Shown: positions 34,166 to 43,784 of the stretch, in pieces
Layout of the letters: each line of letters begins with the position of its first letter
Numbering within the stretch: position 1 is the first letter of the stretch
Origin: Amycolatopsis deserti
GTDB lineage: Bacteria; Actinomycetota; Actinomycetes; Mycobacteriales; Pseudonocardiaceae
Length of the DNA stretch: 64,000 bases
Assembly: GCF_014653945.1 (NCBI RefSeq)
Contig: NZ_BNAU01000001.1
Coordinates: 186,001 to 250,000 of the forward strand
Direction of reading: 5' to 3'
Position numbers and translations under genes: made by a program
The notes under the pieces: model-generated
Told to the model about the DNA's origin: nothing
Databases searched by the model: none
The model's input: only the letters and a program-made list of their open reading frames with translations

Positions 34166-37100
34166 CCCCGCCGGCCGCCGCCCCGTGCCACGCTGGCGAT
34201 CCAAAACCGCCGGAGTGGTGGCCACCGTGGTCCAGCTCGGCGCGGTCGCGTCGGTCGTGCTGTTGTTCACCGGCGGCCACCACGAGTTCTACCGCTGGAC
34301 CGTCGGGCTGTTCTCGCTGCTCAACATCCCGGCCGACGCGAACATCCTCATCGCGCTCGTCCTCGCGGTGCTCGGCGCGGCGCTGCGGCGGCGCAAGCGC
34401 GCCGCACTGAACACCCTCATCCTGTTCCAGGTCGCCGGGCTGCTCATGGACCTGGCCTTCCAGCTGGTCCTGCTGTGGGCACCGCACGTGCTGACGCTGC
34501 CGCGCCGCGAACCCGAGCACCTGCCCGCCACGCTGTGGGCGCTCACCGGCGCCGAGATCACCGCCATCGCCCTCATCGCCCTGCTGCTGACGCTGCGCCC
34601 GGCGTTCCCGGCGCGGCTGGCGCCGGGCGCGTGGAAGCACGCCCTCGTGGTGGCGCTGACCGGGTTCGGCACGACCATCCTCCTCGGGTGGGGTCTGCTG
34701 ACCGTCTTCCCCGGCACGCTGACCGGCCTGGGGGACACCTTCCTGTGGGCGGTCAACCACTCCACCGGCGAGCTCCTCCAGCTCCGGCGGCTCGGCGTGC
34801 GGGAGGGGCCGCCCTGGATCGACGCGCTGCTCGACGTCGGCGCCACGCTCTCCGCGGTCGCCACCCTGTCGGTGTTCTTCCGCGGCGTGCGCGGGCAGCG
34901 ACGCCGCACCGACGACGACGAGCTGCGGCTGCGGGCCCTGCTGGCCGCGCACGGCGAGGACGACTCGCTCGGCTACTTCGCCACCCGCCGCGACAAGTCC
35001 GTGGTCTTCGACCCCAGCGGCCGGGCCGCGGTCACCTACCGCGTGCTGGGCGGCACCAGCATCGCCAGCGCCGACCCGATCGGCGATCCGGACGCCTGGC
35101 CGCAGGCCATCGGGGCCTGGCTCGCGGAGTCCCGCACGTACGGCTGGGCCACCGGTGTGCTGGGCGCGAGCGAACGCGGCGCGCGGGCCTACGTGCGCGC
35201 GGGCCTGAAGGCGCTCGAACTCGGCGACGAGGCCGTCCTCGACGTGCGCGACTTCAGCCTCGCCGGCCCGCAGCGCCGGTCGGTGCGCCAGGCCGCGCGC
35301 CGGATCGAACGCGCCGGCTACACGGTGCGGATCCGCCGGCACGCCGACATCCCGCCGTCCGAAATGGACGTCATCCTCGACCACGCCCAGCGGTGGCGGG
35401 ACGCGCGGACCGAACGCGGCTTCTCGATGGCGCTGTCCCGCCTCGGCGACCCGGCGGACGGCCGGTGCGTGATGGTGGAGGCGTTCGACGCGCGGGGGAA
35501 CCTGCGCGGGCTGCTCTCGTTCGTGCCGTGGGGGCGGCGCGGGCTGTCGCTGGACCTGATGCGCCGCGACCGCGAGGCCGACAACGGGCTCAACGAGTAC
35601 CTGATCGTGCAGCTCGTCCTCGCCGCCGGGCAGCTGGGCGTGCAGCGGATCTCGCTGAACTTCGCGATGTTCCGCGCCGTGTTCGCCGCCGGTGAGCGGA
35701 TCGGCGCCGGGCCGGTGCTGCGTGCCTGGCGCGCGCTGCTGGGCCTGGCGTCCCGCTTCTTCCAGCTCGAATCGCTGTACCGGTCCAACGCCAAGTACGG
35801 GCCGGACTGGGCGCCGCGGTTCCTCTGCTACAGCTCGGCGCGGCGGCTCGGCCGGATCGGGCTGGCCGCCGGCGCACTGGAGGGGTTCCTGCCGAGCGGG
35901 CTGCGGTCCGGGCGCCGCGCCATCTCCTCCGACGATGTCGGCGAGGCGTTCCTGGCGCGGGTGCGGGAGATCGACGCCGTGCGGCCCGAACCGCGGCCGG
36001 TGCGCCGCCCCGAGCAGGTGCGCGTCCGGATCGCCAAGCTCGACCGCCTGCGCGCGGCCGGGATCGACCCCTATCCGGCGGGCTTCGACCGGGACACCTC
36101 GCTGCGCGCGGTGCGCGCCGAGTTCGACGGGCTGACGCCGGACACGCGCACCGGCCGGAAGGTGCGCGTCGCGGGCCGGGTCATGGCGATCCGCGACCTC
36201 GGCGGCGTCTGCTTCGCCCGGATCGAGGACGGCGACGCCCACCTGCAGCTGATCTTCGGCGACGATCCGTTGTGGCGGGACGGGGTCGACCTCGGCGACC
36301 ACGTCGGCGCGACGGGCGAGGTGGTGACGTCGCGGCGGGGCGAGCTGTCGGTGCTGGTGGCGGACTGGACGGTGACGGCGAAGTGCCTGCACCCGTTGCC
36401 GGACAAGCGAAAGGGGCTGACCGACCCGGAGACGCGCGTGCGGCAGCGGTACCTGGACCTCATCGTCAACCCGGCGTCGGCGGAGATGCTGCGGCTGCGC
36501 GCCGCGGTGGTGCGCTCGGTGCGGGAAGGGTTGCAGGCGGGTGGGTTCCTCGAGGTGGAGACCCCGATGCTGCAGACCGTGCACGGCGGGGCGAACGCGC
36601 GGCCGTTCGTCACCCACATCAACGCCTACGACCAGCGGATGTACCTGCGGATCGCGCCGGAGCTGTACCTCAAGCGGCTGTGCGTGGCCGGGGTGGAGCG
36701 GGTGTTCGAGCTGAACCGCAACTTCCGCAACGAAGGGGTGGACGCCACCCACAACCCCGAATTCACCATGCTGGAGGCGTACCAGGCCTACGCCGACTAC
36801 GAAACGATGCGCGGGCTCGCGCGGTCGCTGATCCAGCGGGCGGCGGTCGCCGCGTACGGCGCGCCGGTCGCGCGGCGGCCGGACCTGGGCGAGGTCGACC
36901 TGTCCGGCGACTGGCCGGTGGTCACGGTGTACGACGCGGTTTCGCGCGCACTGGGCGAGAGCGTCACCCCGGACACCCCGCCGGAGCGGCTGCGCCGGTG
37001 GTGCCGGGCGGCCGGCGTGCCCGCCGACGACGAGGCCGGGCACGGCGACCTCGTCGGGAAGGCGTTCGAGCACCTGGTCGAGCCGGCCACCGTCGAGCCC

Positions 37101-37469
37101 ACGTTCTACACCGATTACCCGGCCGAAACGTCACCGCTGACCCGGGCGCACCGGCGTGACCCCCGGCTGGCCGAACGGTGGGACCTGATCGCGTTCGGCG
37201 CCGAGATCGGCACCGCCTACACCGAGCTGGCCGATCCCCTGGAGCAGCGCCGACGGCTGGAGGCGCAGTCGCTGCGTGCCGCCAGCGGCGACATCGAGGC
37301 CATGGAACTCGACGAGGACTTCCTGCTCGCCCTCGAACACGGCATGCCTCCCACCGGCGGGCTGGGCCTCGGGATCGACCGGCTGGTCATGATGCTGACC
37401 GGGGCCTCGATCCGGCAGAGCGTGGCGTTCCCGTTCGTCCGCCCCTCCGGCGGGCCGGGACCCGGGTGA
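34143..37469 (+). CDS. lysX: LysX: lysyl-phosphatidylglycerol synthase fused to lysyl-tRNA synthetase
   Basis: A 1108-residue bifunctional membrane protein. Residues 1-250 hold six or seven membrane segments (MprF-like). Residues about 260-610 form the DUF2156 transferase domain that moves lysine from tRNA to phosphatidylglycerol. An OB-fold follows (VRVAGRVMAIRDLGG, near 680), then a class II lysyl-tRNA synthetase core with RNFRNEGVDATHNPEFTMLE and the C-terminal GLGLGIDRLVMMLTG. Lysinylated lipid lowers membrane charge and protects against cationic peptides. Its start is inside the esterase gene. Confidence 0.95.
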   Translation: MAPTPASDPAGRRPVPRWRSKTAGVVATVVQLGAVASVVLLFTGGHHEFYRWTVGLFSLLNIPADANILIALVLAVLGAALRRRKRAALNTLILFQVAGLLMDLAFQLVLLWAPHVLTLPRREPEHLPATLWALTGAEITAIALIALLLTLRPAFPARLAPGAWKHALVVALTGFGTTILLGWGLLTVFPGTLTGLGDTFLWAVNHSTGELLQLRRLGVREGPPWIDALLDVGATLSAVATLSVFFRGVRGQRRRTDDDELRLRALLAAHGEDDSLGYFATRRDKSVVFDPSGRAAVTYRVLGGTSIASADPIGDPDAWPQAIGAWLAESRTYGWATGVLGASERGARAYVRAGLKALELGDEAVLDVRDFSLAGPQRRSVRQAARRIERAGYTVRIRRHADIPPSEMDVILDHAQRWRDARTERGFSMALSRLGDPADGRCVMVEAFDARGNLRGLLSFVPWGRRGLSLDLMRRDREADNGLNEYLIVQLVLAAGQLGVQRISLNFAMFRAVFAAGERIGAGPVLRAWRALLGLASRFFQLESLYRSNAKYGPDWAPRFLCYSSARRLGRIGLAAGALEGFLPSGLRSGRRAISSDDVGEAFLARVREIDAVRPEPRPVRRPEQVRVRIAKLDRLRAAGIDPYPAGFDRDTSLRAVRAEFDGLTPDTRTGRKVRVAGRVMAIRDLGGVCFARIEDGDAHLQLIFGDDPLWRDGVDLGDHVGATGEVVTSRRGELSVLVADWTVTAKCLHPLPDKRKGLTDPETRVRQRYLDLIVNPASAEMLRLRAAVVRSVREGLQAGGFLEVETPMLQTVHGGANARPFVTHINAYDQRMYLRIAPELYLKRLCVAGVERVFELNRNFRNEGVDATHNPEFTMLEAYQAYADYETMRGLARSLIQRAAVAAYGAPVARRPDLGEVDLSGDWPVVTVYDAVSRALGESVTPDTPPERLRRWCRAAGVPADDEAGHGDLVGKAFEHLVEPATVEPTFYTDYPAETSPLTRAHRRDPRLAERWDLIAFGAEIGTAYTELADPLEQRRRLEAQSLRAASGDIEAMELDEDFLLALEHGMPPTGGLGLGIDRLVMMLTGASIRQSVAFPFVRPSGGPGPG

Positions 37470-37478
37470 GCGGAGGGC

Positions 37479-38138
37479 TCAGCGCGGGCCGAGCAGTCCG
37501 TCCGCGATCAGGTTCGCGAGTTCGCCCGCGGTGCGTTCCTGGCTTTCCCGGGTGACCGGGTGGGCCCGGCCGAGCCGGTGCGCCAGCGGCAGTTGCACCA
37601 GGGCGGCGACCGGGCTGATCACGGCGAAGAAGAGCACGTCCACGGGCACGGTGGGCATGCGGCCCGCCGCCATGAGCCGTTCGACGGCCGGGATCAGCGG
37701 GCCCAGCACCGGTGCCACGTAGTTGTCGTAGAGGTAGTCCAAGCGCTCGGACTCGCGGCCGAACTCGTCGGCCAGGAGGCGGCCGAGCAGCGGCGCCTCG
37801 ACCGCGGACTGGTAGAAGTGGGTGATCACGGCGCGGACCCGCTCGGCGTCGTCCACGTCGGCTTCGAGCAGCCGCCGGCGTTCGTGCTGATCGCGTTCGA
37901 GGAGCGAGTCCACCACGGCGCGCCAGAAGTTGGCCTTGGACCCGTAGCGGTCGTTGATGAAGTTGTGGCTGACGCCGAGGCGTTTCGCGAGTTCCCTGGC
38001 CGAGGTCCGGTCGTAGCCGAGTTCGGCGAAGGCCTCCATGCCGCGCCGGAGGATCTCGGCCTCGCCGGGCACCGGACGCGTGCCCGCGCCGGGACGTCCC
38101 GGTCCGCGCGCCGCGCCGGTCACCGACTCCTGTGCCAT
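37479..38138 (-). CDS. TetR family regulator
   Basis: A 219-residue TetR repressor with an HTH at about residues 40-85 (AFAELGYDRTSARELAKRLGVSHNFINDRYGSK). ATG 38138 (MAQESV) is preferred over a longer reading to 38222, which would cross the operator. It is divergent from a short-chain dehydrogenase, with two TGACA-N2-TGTCA palindromes between the genes, so it probably represses that gene. Confidence 0.9.
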   Translation of the reverse strand: MAQESVTGAARGPGRPGAGTRPVPGEAEILRRGMEAFAELGYDRTSARELAKRLGVSHNFINDRYGSKANFWRAVVDSLLERDQHERRRLLEADVDDAERVRAVITHFYQSAVEAPLLGRLLADEFGRESERLDYLYDNYVAPVLGPLIPAVERLMAAGRMPTVPVDVLFFAVISPVAALVQLPLAHRLGRAHPVTRESQERTAGELANLIADGLLGPR

Positions 38139-38189
38139 GCGCTCATTCTCGCCACGGCTCCACCCACGTCCCCTCCTGGGGGGCGTGAC

Positions 38190-38229
38190 TTGACAGGTGT
38201 CAGATCCGCCGTAATCTGACATCTGTCAG
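38190..38229. promoter_or_regulatory. TetR operator over the SDR promoter
   Basis: Two palindromes, TGACAGGTGTCA (38191-38202) and TGACATCTGTCA (38217-38228), lie 26 bp apart and are themselves arranged as a larger inverted repeat. TTGACA (38190-38195) and TAATCT (38212-38217) with a 16-bp spacer form a plausible promoter for the SDR gene inside the operator. Confidence 0.75.
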
Positions 38230-38256
38230 ACCCAGGGTGGGCCGGAAGGGACGACC

Positions 38257-39219
38257 ATGGCGAGGACCACGCCGGACATCCCGGTTCCCGATCTCACCGG
38301 CAAGCTCGCGGTGGTCACCGGAGCCAGTGACGGCGTCGGCCTGGGGTTGGCGACCCGGCTCGCCGCGGCGGGTGCGGAGGTCGTCGTGCCGGTCCGCAAC
38401 CGGCGCAAGGGGGAGGCGGCGATCGCGAAGATCCACCGCCGCCATCCCGATGCCGGAATCTCCCTGCGTGACCTGGATCTGTCGTCACTGGAGTCGGTCG
38501 CCGCGGTGGCGGACCGGCTCACCGAGGAGGGGCGGCCGATCCACATCCTGGTGAACAACGCCGGGGTGATGACGCCGCCCGATCGGCAGACCACGAAGGA
38601 CGGTTTCGAGCTGCAGTTCGGCACCAACCACCTGGGACATTTCGCCCTGGTGGCGCGGATCCTCCCGCTCCTGCGCGCGGGTGGCGCGCGCGTCACGTCG
38701 CAGATCAGCGTCGCCGCCGGCCGGCACTCCATCAACTGGGACGATCTCCAGTGGGAGCGCGGGTACCACGGCAACCGGGCCTACAGCCAGTCGAAAATCG
38801 CGTTCGGCCTGTTCGGTCTCGAGCTCGAGCGGCGCAGCCGGGAAGGCGGCTGGGGCATCACGAGCAACCTGTCCCATCCGGGAGTGACGCCCACGAATCT
38901 CCTCGCGGCGCGCCCGGAGGTGGGCCGGGAACGCGACGCCACGCTGGTGCGGTTCATCCGCGCGCTGTCCGCTCGCGGCATTCTGTTCGGGAAGGTGGAA
39001 TCGGCGCTGCTGCCCGCGCTCTACGCCGCGACCTCACCCGACGCCGAGGGGGGCCGTTTCTACGGGCCCAGCGGCTTCCGCCACCTGTCCGGCCCGCCGG
39101 CCGGACAACAGCTGTACCCGCGCTTGCGCAGCACCGACGACGCCCGCCGGATCTGGGAAATCTCCGAGGACTTGACCGGCTTCCGCTTCCCGGCACCGCG
39201 CACGCGAGCACGGGCCTGA
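38257..39219 (+). CDS. Short-chain dehydrogenase/reductase
   Basis: A 320-residue NAD(P)-dependent oxidoreductase. The cofactor loop TGASDGVG is at residues 21-28, NNAG at about 98, the catalytic serine in SQISVAAGR and the YSQSK tyrosine-lysine pair near residue 178. The family is close to retinol-dehydrogenase/WW-oxidoreductase-like SDRs. Its promoter lies within the TetR operator. The substrate is unknown; such TetR/SDR pairs often deal with toxic carbonyls. Confidence 0.92.
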   Translation: MARTTPDIPVPDLTGKLAVVTGASDGVGLGLATRLAAAGAEVVVPVRNRRKGEAAIAKIHRRHPDAGISLRDLDLSSLESVAAVADRLTEEGRPIHILVNNAGVMTPPDRQTTKDGFELQFGTNHLGHFALVARILPLLRAGGARVTSQISVAAGRHSINWDDLQWERGYHGNRAYSQSKIAFGLFGLELERRSREGGWGITSNLSHPGVTPTNLLAARPEVGRERDATLVRFIRALSARGILFGKVESALLPALYAATSPDAEGGRFYGPSGFRHLSGPPAGQQLYPRLRSTDDARRIWEISEDLTGFRFPAPRTRARA

Positions 39220-39230
39220 GGTGCGGTTCG

Positions 39231-39782
39231 TCAGGGGCGCCAGGCCGGGTCGCGGCCGATGAAGGCGATCAGCTTGTCCTGCGGGGAGGCGTCGTCGGGG
39301 ACGGGGACCGCGGGGCCGAACTGTCCGCTGTCGCGGAGGATCTGCTCCATCGGCCGCATGCCGGCGAGCGCGGCGGCGCAGCGGTCCTGCCCGAGGTCGG
39401 GTTCGCGGCCGAGCGCCTTCGCCAGGTCCCAGGTGTGCATCCAGACGTCGTTCGTGTAGAACTGGTCGATCGCCTCCTCCGCCGGCTTGTCGCCGATGTG
39501 CGGGTTGCTCAGCACGCGCCCGGCGGGGTTGTCGAGGATCGCCTGGATGTCGGTGACGTGCTGCTTCCAGGCCGCGGCCGGGTCGGCGTCGACGTCCAGG
39601 GCGGGGAGGTCGATCCCGGCGCCGTGGAGGAACCCGCGGGACCACTCGACGAGGTGTTTGACGACGTCGAGCGCCGTCCATCCGGGAACCGGGCTGGGGC
39701 GCGCCCAGTCGCCGGGGGAGGCGGATTCGACCAGGCCGGTGAACCGGGCCGCGTCCTGGGCGTGCTGCTGGGCCGGTGTCAT
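39231..39782 (-). CDS. TIGR03086-type DinB/mycothiol-dependent-like protein
   Basis: A 183-residue four-helix-bundle protein of the DinB/maleylpyruvate-isomerase N-terminal superfamily (TIGR03086 type). Metal-ligand positions are seen in VVKHLVEWSRGF and in DVWMHTWDLAKALG. Actinomycete members may use mycothiol. It follows the SRPBCC gene with only one base between its start and that gene's stop, so it belongs to the ArsR operon. Confidence 0.85.
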   Translation of the reverse strand: MTPAQQHAQDAARFTGLVESASPGDWARPSPVPGWTALDVVKHLVEWSRGFLHGAGIDLPALDVDADPAAAWKQHVTDIQAILDNPAGRVLSNPHIGDKPAEEAIDQFYTNDVWMHTWDLAKALGREPDLGQDRCAAALAGMRPMEQILRDSGQFGPAVPVPDDASPQDKLIAFIGRDPAWRP

Positions 39783-39783
39783 G

Positions 39784-40272
39784 TCAGGCTCCCTTGGCGA
39801 GCAGTTCGTCGAGCTTTTCGTAGCCTTCCTTGACCCCGACGTCCATGCCGCTGGACAGCATGCCGTCGCGGGTTTCGAAGTCCTTCACCACGCTCAGCGC
39901 CGTCAGCCGCGTCCCGCCGCCGTCGAGCCTTTCGAAGGTCAGCGTCTCCAGCGCGACGCCGTCGGGTTCGCCGGTGTAGGTGAACGTCCACACGATCCGC
40001 TGGTGCGGGCGCACCTCGTGGAAGCTGCCGTAGAACGAGGCGATCTCCTCGCCGTCGCGGTCGTTGGCGAAGGCCCATTCGCCGCCGGTCCGGGCGTCCC
40101 ACCTGGTGATCCTCGTGGACAGTGAGCGCGGCCCGACCCACTGCGCGTAGAGGTCGGGGTCGACGTGGGCGCGGAACACCTGTTCGGGTGGTGCGGCGAA
40201 CTCGCGGATGATCTCGATGGTCGGCACCTTGTCGGCCGCCACGATCCGGGTTTCCTGCCGGGTGCTGGTCAT
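39784..40272 (-). CDS. SRPBCC (AHSA1-like) domain protein
   Basis: A 162-residue START-like ligand-binding protein of the activator-of-Hsp90-ATPase C-terminal type. Typical residues are IIREFAAPPEQVFRAHVDPDLYAQWVGP and the later EWAFANDRDGEE. ATG 40272 has the SD AGGAGG; readings further upstream overlap the ArsR gene. It is coupled to the ArsR regulator by an ATGA overlap, an arrangement widespread in actinobacteria. The ligand is unknown. Confidence 0.9.
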   Translation of the reverse strand: MTSTRQETRIVAADKVPTIEIIREFAAPPEQVFRAHVDPDLYAQWVGPRSLSTRITRWDARTGGEWAFANDRDGEEIASFYGSFHEVRPHQRIVWTFTYTGEPDGVALETLTFERLDGGGTRLTALSVVKDFETRDGMLSSGMDVGVKEGYEKLDELLAKGA

Positions 40273-40625
40273 GATGCGTCCTCCTGGGGCTGGTCCGTCT
40301 CGGCCATGCGGGACAGCACGGCGTCCAGGCGCCGGTACCGCTCCTCGGCCTGGCGCCGGTAGCGCTCGATCCACTTCGTCATCAGGTCGAGCACCTCCGC
40401 GTCCAGGTGGACGGGCCGCCGCTGGGCCACCTTGCTGCGGGTCACCAGCCCGGCTTCCTCGAGCACCTTCACGTGCTTGGAGACCGCCTGGAGGCTCATG
40501 TCGTACGGCTCGGCCAGCTCGCCGACGGTGGCGTCCGCGGCGGCCAGCCGGGCGACCAGGTCACGCCGGGTCGGGTCGGCCAGGGCCGCGAACACGCGGT
40601 TGAGCTGCTCGGTCGTCTCGTCCAC
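40269..40625 (-). CDS. ArsR family regulator
   Basis: A 118-residue winged-helix repressor of the ArsR type without the usual metal-binding cysteines (RRDLVARLAAADATVGELAEPYDMSLQAVSKHVKVLEEAGLV as scattered key positions). The start is GTG 40625. It overlaps the SRPBCC gene. Two palindromes of the CAAC-N-GTTG type lie directly upstream and probably allow it to repress its own operon. Confidence 0.92.
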   Translation of the reverse strand: MDETTEQLNRVFAALADPTRRDLVARLAAADATVGELAEPYDMSLQAVSKHVKVLEEAGLVTRSKVAQRRPVHLDAEVLDLMTKWIERYRRQAEERYRRLDAVLSRMAETDQPQEDAS

Positions 40626-40632
40626 CGTGGTT

Positions 40633-40652
40633 CCTCAACTACTTGGTTGAGG
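40633..40652. promoter_or_regulatory. ArsR operator, proximal
   Basis: CCTCAAC and GTTGAGG form a 20-bp palindrome directly before the arsR GTG. It has the CAAC...GTTG form common in ArsR-SRPBCC operons. Confidence 0.65.
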
Positions 40653-40655
40653 ACG

Positions 40656-40697
40656 ACGGTAGGTCCTGGTCCTCGTCGTTGTCAACCAAACGGTTGA
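40656..40697 (-). promoter_or_regulatory. ArsR operon promoter with distal operator
   Basis: On the minus strand TTGACA (40680-40685) and TACCGT (40656-40661) are 18 bp apart. The palindrome TCAACCAAACGGTTGA (40682-40697) covers the -35 element and matches the proximal operator in its CAAC/GTTG ends, so binding would block transcription. Confidence 0.6.
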
Positions 40698-40703
40698 GGA
40701 AGG

Positions 40704-43700
40704 TCACCCAGCGACGCTCGCCACGGAGAACGCGTCGGCCGGCATCGGCCGGTGCAGGCGCCAGGTGATCGCGATCGGCCGCTCGCCGCGGTGCTCCACG
40801 TAGGACGCGGGCCCCAGGCAGACGAACGGCGCGGCGCCCAGGTCGTCGGTCTTGGTCTCACGCACGAAGAGCACCACATGACTGCCCTGCGCGCGGTGCG
40901 CGAGGTATCGCCGGCCGGTGGGCGAGTCGAGGGACGTCGCGTTCTGCGACTCCCAGTGGAACAACTCGGGGCTGATCGCGTAGTCGCGGTACATCGTGGT
41001 GGGGGAGAAGTCCTTCTCGCTCTTGCGCAGGTTGATCAACAGCGCGTCGGTCCGGGTGTCCTCACACCACGCGACGCCGGACACGTGGTTGCCGGGGACG
41101 CGCTGGAGGGTCGCATAACCCAGCGCGGCGAGGATCTCCTCCCGGCGGTACCGGCTGTGACTGGCCAGGGGCACGTGCTGCAGCCCCTCGCCGAGGGAGG
41201 CCGGGACGTGCCGGGCGGTGTCCAAGCCGAGCGCGGCCAGCTCGGCGATCTCGGCGCACACCGCTGGGTGCCGGCGCAGACGATCCAGGCCGGCGCGGTA
41301 GGACCGGAACTCGCCGCGCTTCGGCCACAGGGTGAACAGCAACATCCTGGCCAGCCGCTGTTGCCGCTCGGTGAGGTCTTCGTAATCCGGCCCGTCGGCG
41401 GTGGCGAGTTGCCGGTAGACCTCGGCTCGCTCGGGATCGTCGACATGCGTGAAGGCCGACATCCGCCGCAGCAGTGAGCCTTCGTCCGGACCGGCGGGCG
41501 GGGTGGGCAGACCCGCGTCGCGCCGCAACCCGGTCCACGACCCGCCGCCGCGGTAGACGTCGACCAGTTCCCGATCGGCCGCGTGGAGGTAGTCGGCCAG
41601 CGCGAGGTCACCGTGGGAACGGACGTCGGCCGCCAGCTGGGACCGGGTGAAGCGCAGCTGGGTGCGGACGTTGTCGAGCACGATCCGCTGCGCGACCCGG
41701 TCCAGCACCACCTGCGATCCCGCGGGCAGGAACGGGAAACCCTGCTCGATCTGGCGCTGCAACCCACGGCGGGTGGCCCCGGTGAGCGCGCGGTAGCGGG
41801 TGTCGAACCGGAACTCCTTGCGGTGCTGGCCGATGAAGTCCAGCACGGTCAGCACCGCCTTGCCCGGGGCGCGCCGCAACCCGCGGCCGAGTTGCTGCAG
41901 GAAGACCGTCGCGCTGTCCGTGGGCCGCAGGAACAGCACGGTGTCGATCTCGGGGATGTCCAGGCCCTCGTTGAACAGGTCGACCGCGAACAGCACGTTC
42001 ACCTCGCGGGCCCGAAGCGCGGAGATGGCCCGCTCGCGGTCCGCGGGCGAGCTGTTGCCGGACACCGCCAGGGCGTTGATCCCCGCGTTCCGGAACACCC
42101 GCGCCATGTACTCGGCGTGCGCGATGGTCACGCAGAACCCGAGCGCGCGCATCGTCGCGACGTCGGTCACCTTGTCCCGCAGTTCCTTCAGCACCTTCGC
42201 CGCGCGGGCGTCGTTGCCGGTGTAGAGCCGCTCGAGGCCGCTGACGTCGTACCTGCCGCGTTTCCACTCCACGCCGGCCAGATCGACCCCGTCGGCGACG
42301 CCGAAGTAGTGGAAGGGGATCAGCAAATCGGCCGAAAGCGCTTCCCACAGCGGCAGTTCGAACGCCGTCCGCCCGCCGAACAGTTCCCGGACGTCACGAC
42401 CGTCCGCGCGCTCGGGTGTGGCGGTGAGCCCGAGGAGTTCCTTGGGGCGCAAGTGGCCCAGCAGCCGCTGGTAGGTGGGCGCTTCGGCGTGGTGGAACTC
42501 GTCGACCACGACGACGTCGAAGTGCTCGGGCGGCAGCTTGTCGATGCCGTGTGCGTCCAGGCCCTGGATGCTGGCGAACACGTGACGCCACCGCTCCGGC
42601 CGGACGCCGCCGACGTAGGCCTCCCCGAACTTCTCGTCGATCAGCGTCTCGCGGTAGATCCGCAGCGCCTGCTGGAGGATTTCCTTGCGGTGCGCGACGA
42701 AGAGCAGCGTGGGGTCCCCGTCCGCCCGCAGTCGCCGGTAGTCCAGCGCGGCGATCACGGTCTTGCCCGTCCCGGTCGCCGCGACCACCAGGTTGCGGTG
42801 GCGGTCGTGCACCTGGCGCTCGGATTCCAGCGCCTCGAGGATTTCCTGCTGGTGCGGCAGGGGCCGGACCTCCAGTCCGGCCAGGCTGATCGTCGCCGGT
42901 GCGCTGCCGCGGCGTCCCGCCTGGCGGAGCGCGTCGTCGAACCGGTCGGCGTCGGTGTCCGGGTCGTACGGGACGAAGGCGCTGGACTCCCAGTAGGAGT
43001 CGAAGGTCGCCTCGAACTTGCGCAGCAGCTCGGGTGTGGCGACACCGGAGAGCCGGACGTTCCACTCCAGGCCCTCGACCAGCGCCGACCGGGAGAGGTT
43101 CGAGCTGCCCACGAACGCGGTGTCGAAGCCGGAGTTACGGCGGAACAGCCAAGCCTTCGCGTGCAGCCGCGTCGACTGGGTCTCGTAGCTGATCCGGACC
43201 TGGGCGCCGAACTGCTTCACCAGCCGGTCGATCGCGGGGCGCTCCGTCGCACCCACGTAGGTGGTGGTCAGGACGCGGAACGGGACACCCCGGTCCCGTA
43301 GGTCGAGCAGGACCTCTTCCAGCAGGCGGAGGCCGGGCCAGCGGATGAAGGCGCAGAGCAGGTCGACGCGGTCGGCGCTGGCGAGCTCGGCCCGCAGCTC
43401 GGCGGACAGGCTGGGCTCTTCCTTGGCGTTGGTCAGCAGGGCTGCCTGCGACAGCGGCGTGACCGGCCGGATGTGCTGGCGCGCGCCGGTGCCCGTCACC
43501 TCGCTCAGGGCGATGAGCTGCTGCAACGTGTCGGTCAGCCGATCGTCCTCGGCGGCCAGCATGCTCAGCACCCGGTTCGCGAGCTCCACCCGCCGGCCAC
43601 CGTCGGACTCCTCGGCGATCACCCGGCGCACCGCGTCCGCCACGTGCCGGGCGATGACCTCCGGAGCATCCGCCTCGTCGACGCCGCTGAACTCCGGCGC

Positions 43701-43784
43701 GAACCGCTCCCGCGCCGCATCGAGCGCCCGATCGAGGCGGTGCGTGCGGACAGCTTCGTACACCCCGTGGGCGAGCGGCTCCAT
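40704..43784 (-). CDS. PLD-nuclease and superfamily II helicase (DUF3427)
   Basis: A 1026-residue protein. Residues about 125-260 contain a phospholipase-D-like nuclease domain (LHAKAWLF, GSSNLSRSAL). A DEAD/DEAH-type helicase core follows: Walker A VAATGTGKTV, Walker B VVVDEFHHAE, motif III TATPER, and motif VI QQLGRGLRRAPGK. The C-terminal 350 residues are a DUF3427 domain. Such proteins act in DNA repair or as stand-alone restriction-like defence. The start is ATG 43784; a reading to 43922 adds an unlikely N-terminus. There is no methylase or other defence gene beside it. Confidence 0.9.
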   Translation of the reverse strand: MEPLAHGVYEAVRTHRLDRALDAARERFAPEFSGVDEADAPEVIARHVADAVRRVIAEESDGGRRVELANRVLSMLAAEDDRLTDTLQQLIALSEVTGTGARQHIRPVTPLSQAALLTNAKEEPSLSAELRAELASADRVDLLCAFIRWPGLRLLEEVLLDLRDRGVPFRVLTTTYVGATERPAIDRLVKQFGAQVRISYETQSTRLHAKAWLFRRNSGFDTAFVGSSNLSRSALVEGLEWNVRLSGVATPELLRKFEATFDSYWESSAFVPYDPDTDADRFDDALRQAGRRGSAPATISLAGLEVRPLPHQQEILEALESERQVHDRHRNLVVAATGTGKTVIAALDYRRLRADGDPTLLFVAHRKEILQQALRIYRETLIDEKFGEAYVGGVRPERWRHVFASIQGLDAHGIDKLPPEHFDVVVVDEFHHAEAPTYQRLLGHLRPKELLGLTATPERADGRDVRELFGGRTAFELPLWEALSADLLIPFHYFGVADGVDLAGVEWKRGRYDVSGLERLYTGNDARAAKVLKELRDKVTDVATMRALGFCVTIAHAEYMARVFRNAGINALAVSGNSSPADRERAISALRAREVNVLFAVDLFNEGLDIPEIDTVLFLRPTDSATVFLQQLGRGLRRAPGKAVLTVLDFIGQHRKEFRFDTRYRALTGATRRGLQRQIEQGFPFLPAGSQVVLDRVAQRIVLDNVRTQLRFTRSQLAADVRSHGDLALADYLHAADRELVDVYRGGGSWTGLRRDAGLPTPPAGPDEGSLLRRMSAFTHVDDPERAEVYRQLATADGPDYEDLTERQQRLARMLLFTLWPKRGEFRSYRAGLDRLRRHPAVCAEIAELAALGLDTARHVPASLGEGLQHVPLASHSRYRREEILAALGYATLQRVPGNHVSGVAWCEDTRTDALLINLRKSEKDFSPTTMYRDYAISPELFHWESQNATSLDSPTGRRYLAHRAQGSHVVLFVRETKTDDLGAAPFVCLGPASYVEHRGERPIAITWRLHRPMPADAFSVASVAG

